Positions 1 through 10,495 of a DNA stretch of 64,000 nt are shown in pieces. Positions within the stretch are counted from its first letter, which is position 1. Every line of letters starts with the position of its first letter. Origin of the DNA: Candidatus Fermentithermobacillus carboniphilus (GTDB taxonomy: Bacteria > Bacillota > Sulfobacillia > Fermentithermobacillales > Fermentithermobacillaceae); NCBI GenBank assembly GCA_018208355.1, contig CP062796.1, positions 1-64,000 of the forward strand. Direction: 5' to 3'. Position numbers and translations under genes: made by a program. Under the pieces are notes generated by a model that saw only the letters and a list, made by a program, of their open reading frames with translations, was not told the origin of the DNA and searched no databases.

Positions 1-3000
1 TGTGGGGGGTGCTGAAGGGAGGAGTGGGTTGTATTGGTTTTGAGCCTACCTATGAGGGATGGAAATCCGAGCGGATGGACTGGGTCGTATAGGGTAGAGA
101 AGTTTTGAGCCTACCTATGAGGGATGGAAATCGGAATGTGGTGACGGTTAAGGTGTATACTGCTTCGTTTTGAGCCTACCTATGAGGGATGGAAATTCGT
201 TTTCCAGCTCTTCGACGATGACGTCGAGGAGCGTTTTGAGCCTACCTATGAGGGATGGAAATTAGAATGGGGAGAGGAAGTATGACCGAGCGTAACTGGG
301 TTTTGAGCCTACCTATGAGGGATGGAAATTTGGCTCCAACGGGTGCGAAAGGCGGAGGACCTATTGTTTTGAGCCTACCTATGAGGGATGGAAATTCTAT
401 ACGAGGTATATTACGACGCTCTCGTGCAAGAAAGTTTTGAGCCTACCTATGAGGGATGGAAATACATCGAGAGATCACTGCGTGATCGGATCGTGATATA
501 GTTTTGAGCCTACCTATGAGGGATGGAAATTATGGATCCTTTCACGTCATGAATGACTACGGATACGTTTTGAGCCTACCTATGAGGGATGGAAATAGTT
601 TCTCGGCCGGCCGGGATACGTGAGTTTCCATGTTTTGAGCCTACCTATGAGGGATGGAAATTCCGAGGACCCCCTCGGCTGGTCCCATTCGTTGCAGGAC
701 GTTTTGAGCCTACCTATGAGGGATGGAAATCTAAGGCGTTTGAGATCATGAACGTTGCCTTTTGGCACGTTTTGAGCCTACCTATGAGGGATGGAAATAC
801 GACGGGCATAATCTAACGCCTTGGTGAGTAACACGTTTTGAGCCTACCTATGAGGGATGGAAATCTTTCGGTACGGCCACGGCCGACCGGAAGTCCTCGC
901 GGTTTTGAGCCTACCTATGAGGGATGGAAATTGTAGTAGTACCTACTAATCAGGGGGGGTAAAAAGCAGTTTTGAGCCTACCTATGAGGGATGGAAATCC
1001 GTCTGGATCCGGCATCAACACCGGGACCAAAATCGAGTTTTGAGCCTACCTATGAGGGATGGAAATATCCCAGCCGCGAGGGCGACTCGGATCCTCTCCT
1101 CGCCGTTTTGAGCCTACCTATGAGGGATGGAAATAAGAATGGCATGACGCCATTCACGACCAGCTCCTCGACGTTTTGAGCCTACCTATGAGGGATGGAA
1201 ATTCCGGTGCCGGAAGTGTGGAGAAGTGCTGGGGAAGGTGGTTTTGAGCCTACCTATGAGGGATGGAAATCGTCTGCAACGAATACCTCGTCCCTCTCGA
1301 CGCCAGTTTTGAGCCTACCTATGAGGGATGGAAATTCATCATGATTCCTCCCTTTCGTCGCAATTCTGTGACTGTTTTGAGCCTACCTATGAGGGATGGA
1401 AATCGACCTGGTCAAAGTCAGCACCCATGCGGGAAGTTGGTTTTGAGCCTACCTATGAGGGATGGAAATGCGAACCCGTAGGGTCTTGGGGTTGGAATAA
1501 TTACGTTTTGAGCCTACCTATGAGGGATGGAAATATGCGGTGCGCGCTGCCGGTGCAACGGCGGTGTCGGTTTTGAGCCTACCTATGAGGGATGGAAATA
1601 TCCCTTCCTCGGTGAGCTGGGAACGGATCAGTGTGGTTTTGAGCCTACCTATGAGGGATGGAAATGCGGCTCGCCCCTCTACACGTCCCGACTTAATTTA
1701 TGGTTTTGAGCCTACCTATGAGGGATGGAAATCGCTCCCGAATACGCGGAGCCCATATTCGAGACCGAGTTTTGAGCCTACCTATGAGGGATGGAAATCG
1801 AGTCTTGTCAATGTGCTTAAGAGCATCCCGCTTGTTTTGAGCCTACCTATGAGGGATGGAAATATGCATTCGATGTTTTGCGTCCTGAGCCAGTCTAGCC
1901 AGTTTTGAGCCTACCTATGAGGGATGGAAATTACCAAGATTCGTATTGTTTTGCACGCCCTCTGAGCCAGGTTTTGAGCCTACCTATGAGGGATGGAAAT
2001 ATGTACAGATTCGAAACCTGTACCTCCGCTGGGGCCGGTTTTGAGCCTACCTATGAGGGATGGAAATGGCATTCGCAGAGGCCTCCTGTGTTGACACTTT
2101 GCAAGTTTTGAGCCTACCTATGAGGGATGGAAATACTGGCGCGGCAACCCGGCACTGCTGCTGGGGGACAGTTTTGAGCCTACCTATGAGGGATGGAAAT
2201 CACGATGCAAGATAACCGGCTCGTCGTTGAAGGCGAGTTTTGAGCCTACCTATGAGGGATGGAAATATTGTGGTAACGCGCTGGCCCAAACTTCCGAGGT
2301 GGGTTTTGAGCCTACCTATGAGGGATGGAAATCTTGCCCTAGCAGTGTAAACTCCCCGGCTGGGGTGGGTTTTGAGCCTACCTATGAGGGATGGAAATCT
2401 AGGACGGCGCGTTTTGGGACTCTTAGAGACGCGAGTTTTGAGCCTACCTATGAGGGATGGAAATCACGCCCACGTAGCCAGTACCTCGGGGACGTGATGA
2501 GTTTTGAGCCTACCTATGAGGGATGGAAATATCCCTTCCTCGGTGAGCTGGGAACGGATCAGTGTGGTTTTGAGCCTACCTATGAGGGATGGAAATCGCT
2601 CCCGAATACGCGGAGCCCATATTCGAGACCGAGTTTTGAGCCTACCTATGAGGGATGGAAATCGCCTTCGATGGTTTCGGTTCCGGTGAGAGGCTTCTGG
2701 TTTTGAGCCTACCTATGAGGGATGGAAATCATCTGGTCGGAAAGGTCTATCTCGTCCAGCTTCCGTTTTGAGCCTACCTATGAGGGATGGAAATCTGCGA
2801 TGTTAGAAAGTCAAGCGTATCGAGCAAGTCGTTTTGAGCCTACCTATGAGGGATGGAAATCTCTCATACGTTCCAGCATCCAGAGCCCGTACGGGAGTTT
2901 TGAGCCTACCTATGAGGGATGGAAATACGCCTTCGCAAGCATTTTCAAGACATCGGGTGAAGGAGTTTTGAGCCTACCTATGAGGGATGGAAATTCTGCG

Positions 3001-6000
3001 GAAGGCATGCCATATGAGTTCATCGTGCTCCAGTTTTGAGCCTACCTATGAGGGATGGAAATCCAGTGCGGTGAACTCATTCGCTCTCGGCTCACTACGG
3101 TTTTGAGCCTACCTATGAGGGATGGAAATTACAGGATATCGCATAAGAAAGAAAGAAAGGAGAGATCGTTTTGAGCCTACCTATGAGGGATGGAAATACT
3201 AAGCGACTAAGTAATGTCTTTCCAGAAAAGAAAGTTTTGAGCCTACCTATGAGGGATGGAAATCACGTCCCCGGAGCCAGTACCGCGGGGACGTAATCGT
3301 TTTGAGCCTACCTATGAGGGATGGAAATAGATAGGAGCCCAGTAAATGAGCGGTGGCACGGCGGGTTTTGAGCCTACCTATGAGGGATGGAAATATGCGG
3401 TGCGCGCTGCCGGTGCAACGGCGGTGTCGGTTTTGAGCCTACCTATGAGGGATGGAAATTCCGGTATGACGTGTTCCGGACCCCGGCCGCGAGCGGTTTT
3501 GAGCCTACCTATGAGGGATGGAAATAGGGAGGTGACGGCCGTGGCCGGCAAGACGACGAAGTTTTGAGCCTACCTATGAGGGATGGAAATAGGTGCATCC
3601 GGCAATAACGGTGACTATGACTAGTGCGTTTTGAGCCTACCTATGAGGGATGGAAATCTAGTTTCCTGAGGTGTTTTTCGTGGACATCTCGCGTTTTGAG
3701 CCTACCTATGAGGGATGGAAATGCTAGCACCGGGTTGTGAGTAATCACAAGGAACTGCCGTTTTGAGCCTACCTATGAGGGATGGAAATCTGGACCTGGG
3801 CGTTGTACTTGCTCCAGAGGTTTAGTTTTGAGCCTACCTATGAGGGATGGAAATTTTGAAAATTAGAACTTTCTTTTTGGGACAAAAAACGTTTTGAGCC
3901 TACCTATGAGGGATGGAAATCGAAAAACCTGAAGCAAGAGTCTATCGCGGAGGCCGGTTTTGAGCCTACCTATGAGGGATGGAAATCGGGACCAGTGCCA
4001 GCAGACGGGCGTGCCGTTCTTCTTGTTTTGAGCCTACCTATGAGGGATGGAAATCCACTACGCTCAAGATCTACTCCCATGTCCTGCCGTCACTGTTTTG
4101 AGCCTACCTATGAGGGATGGAAATCAGGTGTTCAGATGCTGAAATCGCAGCTTGGGATGCGTTTTGAGCCTACCTATGAGGGATGGAAATCATGGGCCAT
4201 GGGATGGATAAAGTTCATTTCTTACCTGGTTTTGAGCCTACCTATGAGGGATGGAAATCGTGCTTTCAACACTAACGGCGAACTACCAGATCAGTTTTGA
4301 GCCTACCTATGAGGGATGGAAATAGGGCCACGAAAAGCGAATAGAGGATTACGCCAAGGTTTTGAGCCTACCTATGAGGGATGGAAATTCTGCAGGGATC
4401 AGGCCTTTTTCGGCGAGAGCCTGGTTTTGAGCCTACCTATGAGGGATGGAAATCCTCTCCGCCTCTCGCCCATCGCTGGGAGCAGTCCAGTTTTGAGCCT
4501 ACCTATGAGGGATGGAAATAACTTCTCATGATGATGTCCGAAGTCAGCCCGGCGGGTTTTGAGCCTACCTATGAGGGATGGAAATCCTCCGGCAGGTGAG
4601 GTCTAATGAGCCGTAAACCGGTTTTGAGCCTACCTATGAGGGATGGAAATCCCTCCTTCCGCTGAGTTTCGCTCTAAGTGCTCCCGTTTTGAGCCTACCT
4701 ATGAGGGATGGAAATGTGCCTTCGGTTTCGGCCCCAGTTTCGGCCCCAGCGGTTTTGAGCCTACCTATGAGGGATGGAAATCCGTAATGGTGTACCCGTG
4801 GGGCCAGAACATTATACGTTTTGAGCCTACCTATGAGGGATGGAAATTATAGCAATCGGTGATGGAACCACAGAGCCCAGCCAGTTTTGAGCCTACCTAT
4901 GAGGGATGGAAATGCAGTCCATCCTGAAGAACACATGAATCAGGTCCCCGTTTTGAGCCTACCTATGAGGGATGGAAATTCTGAATCTGGATGAGCTGCT
5001 TCACAATCCTCCCAGTTTTGAGCCTACCTATGAGGGATGGAAATTACCAGCCGTTCTCCAGTATGCCCGGGTAGCAGTAGTTTTGAGCCTACCTATGAGG
5101 GATGGAAATGAGGTGATATGAATGGGACGCAAAGTCTCAGACGGAGGTTTTGAGCCTACCTATGAGGGATGGAAATCATACGTCTGGACGGTTGCTTCAT
5201 TGATAACTATGCCAGTTTTGAGCCTACCTATGAGGGATGGAAATTTCCTCCTCATTCTCATTTGTCCGCGTGATTTCGGTATGGTTTTGAGCCTACCTAT
5301 GAGGGATGGAAACACACGCGTCTCCGCAATCGCTATGAGATTATGCGGAGTTTTGAGCCTACCTATGAGGGATGGAAACTCTTCATGTTCGCGCCTCCCT
5401 TGGTCCCGTCGTCACGTTTTGAGCCTACCTATGAGGGATGGAAACGTTGTGTAAGTTTTTGGAACTCAATGAACCCCGGCCGGGTTTTGAGCCTACCTAT
5501 GAGGGATGGAAACGACGTTGGCCCCTGTGTATGACAAAATAACCGTCCCGCGTTTTGAGCCTACCTATGAGGGATGGAAACCGCTCGACGCATGGCGTAT
5601 AGACTACGCGGTCGATAGTTTTGAGCCTACCTATGAGGGATGGAAACAAGAGGAAGTTGGAGGAGAAGAAGCATCGAAATTCTCGTTTTGAGCCTACCTA
5701 TGAGGGATGGAAACGGGGCACGTAGTTTTCTGTACTTCGCGAACGACTCCGTTTTGAGCCTACCTATGAGGGATGGAAACGAATCCTGGGGACTCATTAG
5801 AAATTTGGGTCCGGTCTGTTTTGAGCCTACCTATGAGGGATGGAAACTGAAAGACTTCATTGACCCAAACTGGACCATAAAGAGTTTTGAGCCTACCTAT
5901 GAGGGATGGAAACTCAGGATGGAGATGAAGGCGCAGACTGGACTGTGGTGTTTTGAGCCTACCTATGAGGGATGGAAACTGCATCTTGCGACCGATAGTG

Positions 6001-7908
6001 CGACCCTGGATGAACGTTTTGAGCCTACCTATGAGGGATGGAAACATTGCTGCGGCCCGCATGGCGATGGCCTGGTTGATTGGTTTTGAGCCTACCTATG
6101 AGGGATGGAAACCCACGCCGCTGTCCAACAGTGCATGATCGCGTACCAGTTTTGAGCCTACCTATGAGGGATGGAAACAAAGTCATAGTGGGCTATCCCA
6201 AGAGAGGCCAGGCAGTTTTGAGCCTACCTATGAGGGATGGAAACAAATACTTGGGGTAGGTGTGAATAAGGGCGGAAGGGTGTTTTGAGCCTACCTATGA
6301 GGGATGGAAACCCATGCGCCAGAGCGCAAGGCCGTTGAGCGAGGACGGGTTTTGAGCCTACCTATGAGGGATGGAAACGATGTCAGAGTAAGAAATGTTC
6401 TGGACGTGGCCGTTCGTTTTGAGCCTACCTATGAGGGATGGAAACCGATTCCGGTGAGTGTGGGTTCGGATGGTACTTTTAGGTTTTGAGCCTACCTATG
6501 AGGGATGGAAACAAACCGACGACCTGGGCAGGCCGCGATCGCCGGCGCTCGTTTTGAGCCTACCTATGAGGGATGGAAACTGAAGTCCGGGCATACAACG
6601 AGGCAGGCGAAGGACCGTTTTGAGCCTACCTATGAGGGATGGAAACCATGGCCGGACTTTAAAATCTCCTGCAGGGCCTCTTCTGTTTTGAGCCTACCTA
6701 TGAGGGATGGAAACCCTTCTGCTGATGCCAGATTCGCATAGTGTGTTTGTGTTTTGAGCCTACCTATGAGGGATGGAAACCTCAGTCACTTCGAGGATTA
6801 CAAGGGTCTGATAGGGGTTTTGAGCCTACCTATGAGGGATGGAAACTGGGAGGTATCAGGTGTGGGTGGATGGTGATAGCGGTTTTGAGCCAACCTATGA
6901 GGGATGGAAACCCCCCGCTCTTTGAACTTACCAAAAAACTCGGTATCGAGTTTTGCGCCTACCTATGAGGGATGGAAACCGAGCACCCGTGAGGGCGCCG
7001 AGGCCTGGCGACGTGACGTTTTGAGCCTACCTATGAGGGATGGAAACTCGATCTCTCGCAGTACGTGCGCGTTGAGACGGTCGGTTTTGAGCCTACCTAT
7101 GAGGGATGGAAACTAGACTTCCTGCAGTACATCCGGCCTTAGGGGTTGTGTTTTGAGCCTACCTATGAGGGATGGAAACATGACCCACCAGCCGAGCGCC
7201 ATGCACCCGGCACAGCGTTTTGAGCCTACCTATGAGGGATGGAAACAATTCGGCCATGCGAAGAGAAACGGTGGCCGGGTGGGTTTTGAGCCTACCTATG
7301 AGGGATGGAAACGCCTTCGGGACCGGACGACCTGGGATGACTAACTTAGTTTTGAGCCTACCTATGAGGGATGGAAACTCAATCCAGCAACAAGACCGAC
7401 GGCATCTTTGAGCAAGTTTTGAGCCTACCTATGAGGGATGGAAACCGTGTCACAGGAGATAGCATGATAGGGGCGCGCATTCAGTTTTGAGCCTACCTAT
7501 GAGGGATGGAAACCTTCCGACAGCCACGAGACCGGCTCCAGCCGCAGCAAGGTTTTGAGCCTACCTATGAGGGATGGAAACTCAGGGTGGAGACCCGGGG
7601 CGAGAGGACCCGGCTTAGTTTTGAGCCTACCTATGAGGGATGGAAACGGGTGATGGAGAGTGTTGGTGGTGTGGTGTATGCGGGTTTTGAGCCTACCTAT
7701 GAGGGATGGAAACAAGGCGATCATCATGGATGCAGTGAGGAAAACCGAGTTTTGAGCCTACCTATGAGGGATGGAAACCGTTGATGACGCAGGAACGCCT
7801 TGTCATCGATATGGTTTTGAGCCTACCTATGAGGGATGGAAACTGTCGGGGTCCGGACGTTTGTGACTACTGGTTGAGCGTTTTGAGCCTACCTATGAGG
7901 GATGGAAC
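1..7908 (+). CRISPR. Long CRISPR array, 119 repeats, leader off the left edge
   Basis: I count 119 repeats of 30 bp (GTTTTGAGCC, then TACCTATGAG, then GGATGGAAAY), the first at 37-66 and the last, one base short, at 7880-7908. Repeat starts are 65-70 bp apart, so spacers are about 35-40 bp. The window opens inside a spacer (1-36), so more repeats lie to the left. Repeats 1-79 (37 to 5244) end in T; repeats 80-119 (from 5284) end in C. Point-mutated repeats occur only on the right (6882, 6950, 7880). This places the leader and newest spacers to the left, with transcription on the plus strand. Ends of the GGAAAC type are typical of type I-B and III-B repeats, matching both effector loci downstream. 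Three spacers are present twice. Confidence 0.99.
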
Positions 7909-7957
7909 GGATAAGCAAGGAGCCAGCGAATTGCAAAGCGAAAGAGGACAAGGATTG

Positions 7958-8839
7958 CTAGGAAAGGAATCGCCCAGAGAGAAAAGACCGGACGAACAGC
8001 AGGAAAGCGGAACAAGAGCCACGTATAGCTGACGCTATCATGGCGGCTAATAAGGCACTGTATGCAAGAAGACAGTCTCCTTGGTTCCATCTTTTCTCGT
8101 GCCTCATTTTCAGTACACAGCCCATTTCTTGGTAGGCTCGATTCTGGGAAAGGTCGAAACCTACCGTGAACTCTTGCGGTTCCACCAGAAACGCTTTCTC
8201 AAGAACCTCAATCTGATACAGGCCTTTTTCAGGGATATGGGTTTTAGGTGGAGTCTTCCCGAAAGGCTCCATCTTGTAATGGACGATGATTCTTTGGGCA
8301 AGAGGCTGGATATGATTGAGTTTCAATCGCGTGCTCAAAAAAGGCAAACCGGCTATGATCACGACGAAAGGGTTTTTGGAATCCATGGAGAAGTTGAATA
8401 TCATCGCCAGATCCAGGAGGAATTCAGGTTTCGCCAGGTGCATTTCGTCCAAAATGAACACCGGCGTAACTCTCTTCTCGTAGAAGAAGTGCTCAACTGC
8501 CTTTTGGATCTGGCGGAAGAGATCGCTCTTGCGATATCTCGGCTCTTCTCCCAGCCCTGTCACAAGATTACGGTACATGTCCATTGTTGTGCCTGATGAC
8601 ATGGGAAGGTAGATGGTTTTGTACAGAGCTGGGTTGAGACTTTCGGCCATGGTCCTGAGGGCATATGTCTTGCCTGACCCTGATTCCCCCAAGATGGCGC
8701 CAAAGCCTCTGGTATCCACCAGGTATTTTAGTCGGGCCAAGGCCTCTTTGAAACTCTGGGAAGGAAAGTGCTCTTGCGGTTTTATGTCTTTACCGAAGGG
8801 TTCTTTAGAGAGCGAGTAGAAAGGCCTGTACATGCTCAA
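7958..8839 (-). pseudogene. AAA ATPase of a Mu/Tn552-like transposon (C-terminus altered)
   Basis: Residues 1-200 read as a TniB/ExeA-like transposition ATPase: N-terminal YRPFYSLSKEPFGKDI, Walker A GESGSGKT (about residues 50-57) and a Walker B-like FILDEMHLA. Such ATPases help the partner transposase select and activate its target. After about residue 200 the sequence no longer resembles the family (it ends in a serine- and leucine-rich tail), so a frameshift or rearrangement has probably replaced the C-terminus. It starts 4 bp inside the end of the transposase gene (8836), consistent with one operon. It is unlikely to be functional because the transposase is broken. Confidence 0.7.
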
Positions 8840-9611
8840 TCCTCCTCATCTTTAGCGATGTCAGACAATCGCAGCGCAGGTTTTTCCCGTTTTACCCTGG
8901 CGTTATCAGTAAGATTCACGGGTTTCAGGCGGGCGACCTCAAGGCCGTTTTCATAGATGAGCACTTCACTTAGGTCTTTAGGTTCAAATCTTACCTCGAT
9001 GCTTTGACCTATGAACCTGGGAGGAACTTCAAAGAGAGTGTTTTCGACGCTGATGGTGGAATCATGCCTAACTTTGCGGTTCTCCCGCCTCAAAAAGAGG
9101 GGATCCAAAGAGGAAGGGTCCTGCACCATCTTTACGTCACTAGCCTGGGACATGTATTTATCCAAAGGAGTCATATCTATGGCGCTGTGGTGTCTGCCAT
9201 TGTAGTCTTTCTCAAGCCAGGAGTGGAAAGCCTGGTTAAGGGCATCCAGGGATGTGAGGGTTTCGGCTTCAAGGGTTGAGTAGAAGCGCTGTTTTACAGT
9301 GAGAAAGAACCTCTCGATTTTTCCCTTTGCTGCGGCGTCATAAGGTTGGGTGTGAAGGAGGGCTATGCCAAGGGATGCGCAGACAAACTGGAATTGGCCT
9401 GACCTGTAGATCTTCCCGTTATCGGCGTAAACTTTTGACGCGGCTTTAAGCCGTCGAATCCCTCTTTCATGTATGCCCTGAACCAGGACTCAATTGTTTT
9501 TGGGCTGTACTCCACATTTCCATAGCAGGGCACCTCGTAGGTTCTGCTTGAAACCGAAGCCAGGTATGAAGCCCTGTCTTCCACGCTTCCCTGCAGCATG
9601 GGCGCAATCAA
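8836..9611 (-). pseudogene. DDE transposase (rve core plus Mu-type C-terminal domain), internally deleted
   Basis: The N-terminal part (9611 down to about 9440) is a helix-turn-helix segment (SPKTIESWFRAYMKEGFDGL). The frame then changes, and from about 9440 down to 8836 another frame encodes the later integrase core (VYADNGKIYRSG, then AAKGKIERFFLTVKQRF with the presumed catalytic E) and a Mu-type C-terminal domain. The section that should carry the first catalytic aspartate is absent, so an internal deletion of several hundred bases joined the two frames. The element cannot move by itself. Confidence 0.75.
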
Positions 9612-9678
9612 TCCGTACCGGAAAAGCGCTACTTGAAAACAAAGAGGCTTTTTAGGCTGGATTAAAGTGCTAAGCTAC

Positions 9679-9825
9679 AATGAGGGATGGAAACCTGGCC
9701 GCCCATGTCTGGGCATCGAGTGCCGCCCTGTTTTGAGCCTACCTATGAGGGATGGAAACCTGTCTAGCACACAAGCCAACCCAGTCCTGATAGGAGTTTT
9801 GAGCCTACCTATTAGGGATGGAAAC
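9679..9825 (+). CRISPR. Stranded remnant of the CRISPR array
   Basis: A partial repeat (ATGAGGGATGGAAAC, ending at 9694) is followed by a 35-bp spacer, a perfect C-type repeat at 9730-9759, another spacer and a repeat with one change (CTATTAGGG for CTATGAGGG) at 9796-9825. These are the oldest leader-distal units, cut from the main array by the transposon at 7.9-9.7 kb. All end in C, supporting C as the ancestral last base. Confidence 0.95.
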
Positions 9826-9852
9826 TCTTCCGCTTAGCCTTCAGGCAAAAAA

Positions 9853-9970
9853 AAGTTCTACGAGGGCGTAGAAACCTTGCGGGCCGATCTTGACGAGTGG
9901 CTAAGGTGGTACAACAACGAGCGCCCGCACCGGGGATACAGGAACATGGGTAGGACACCAAATGGAAAGC
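9853..9970 (+). pseudogene. IS481-like transposase C-terminal fragment
   Basis: The translation contains LDEWLRWYNNERPHRGY and NMGRTP, the conserved tail after the catalytic glutamate in IS481-family integrases. No start or catalytic core is present. The homology stops near 9970, and from about 10041 the same frame continues into the end of a different element (IS3-like), so this is a scar of nested insertions. Confidence 0.65.
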
Positions 9971-10040
9971 ACCAGACAATACTTGGCAAGACTGGGACCT
10001 CAGGAATCAAGCAATGTCAACAAAGAAGCTTAACCGTACA

Positions 10041-10190
10041 GTTCAAAAAGTCCTGGATCATAGCACGTTTGGGCTACAGTACGCTGCTTGAGGTGTTGCA
10101 AAAACTTTCCTGCGGCCGGGAGGGAGCAGACTAACCGACATCGAATTGGTGTATACGCAAACCAGTGTCCAAAAAACCGGGTGCGGTGCA
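10041..10190 (+). repeat. Copy of the 3' end of the adjacent IS3-like element
   Basis: This stretch repeats 11286-11432 in direct orientation: the peptide SWIIARL, the stop, then GACTAACCGAC and AACCGGGTGC. It is the leftover right end of an earlier copy of the same element, directly abutting the intact orfA/orfB pair. Confidence 0.85.
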
Positions 10191-10495
10191 GAAACAAGGA
10201 GTCGTCCAACGGAAGACATACTGCCAAAGAGAAGAAGGAAATCGTGCTGCGCCTTCTAAGGGGAGAACCCATAGACGAAGTGGCGCGGGAACTGAATCTG
10301 CCGGTTCATGTTCTGGCCCAGTGGAGGGACGATTTCATCGAAGCAGGTACAGAAGGCCTAAAGTCACGCCCTGTTAGTCTGGCAGAGAAAAGGCTGAAAG
10401 CGGCACAGGCCAAGATCGGAGAACTGGGTATGCAGGTAGAGATACTGCAGGAGTACCTCAAAAAAAGGGGCTTTGGCCACCGCCGCCGACGTTAG
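10181..10495 (+). CDS. IS3-family transposase OrfA
   Basis: About 104 residues with a helix-turn-helix (EKKEIVLRLLRGEPIDEVAR, then LPVHVLAQWRDDFIEAG) and a C-terminal coiled coil (KRLKAAQAKIGEL, QVEILQEYLKK), the usual OrfA layout for binding IS ends. GTG at 10181 is chosen because upstream codons belong to the previous IS end. It overlaps orfB by 23 bp at a run of A and G (CAAAAAAAGGGG, 10459-10470). The frame change needed to fuse OrfA to OrfB here is +1 (or -2), not the usual -1. Confidence 0.8.
   Translation: MRCRNKESSNGRHTAKEKKEIVLRLLRGEPIDEVARELNLPVHVLAQWRDDFIEAGTEGLKSRPVSLAEKRLKAAQAKIGELGMQVEILQEYLKKRGFGHRRRR

Larger units (their letters stand above)
7909..9677 (-). mobile_element. 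Broken transposon (DDE transposase plus AAA ATPase) inside the array
   Basis: The segment lies between the last repeat of the main array and a partial repeat ending at 9694, so it sits in what was once one array. It carries a minus-strand DDE transposase remnant and a downstream AAA ATPase, the Mu/Tn552-like two-gene arrangement common in Bacillota. I could not find convincing terminal inverted repeats or a clean target duplication, so its exact ends are uncertain. Confidence 0.7.

Noticed and set aside
255-8032. Dozens of reading frames with repeated peptides such as FEPTYEGWK and LSLPMRDGN
   Set aside because: They are translations of the CRISPR repeat in different frames; not genes or a repeat protein.
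8081-9279. Plus-strand frames over the transposon ATPase and transposase
   Set aside because: Antisense shadows of recognisable minus-strand ATPase and integrase sequence.
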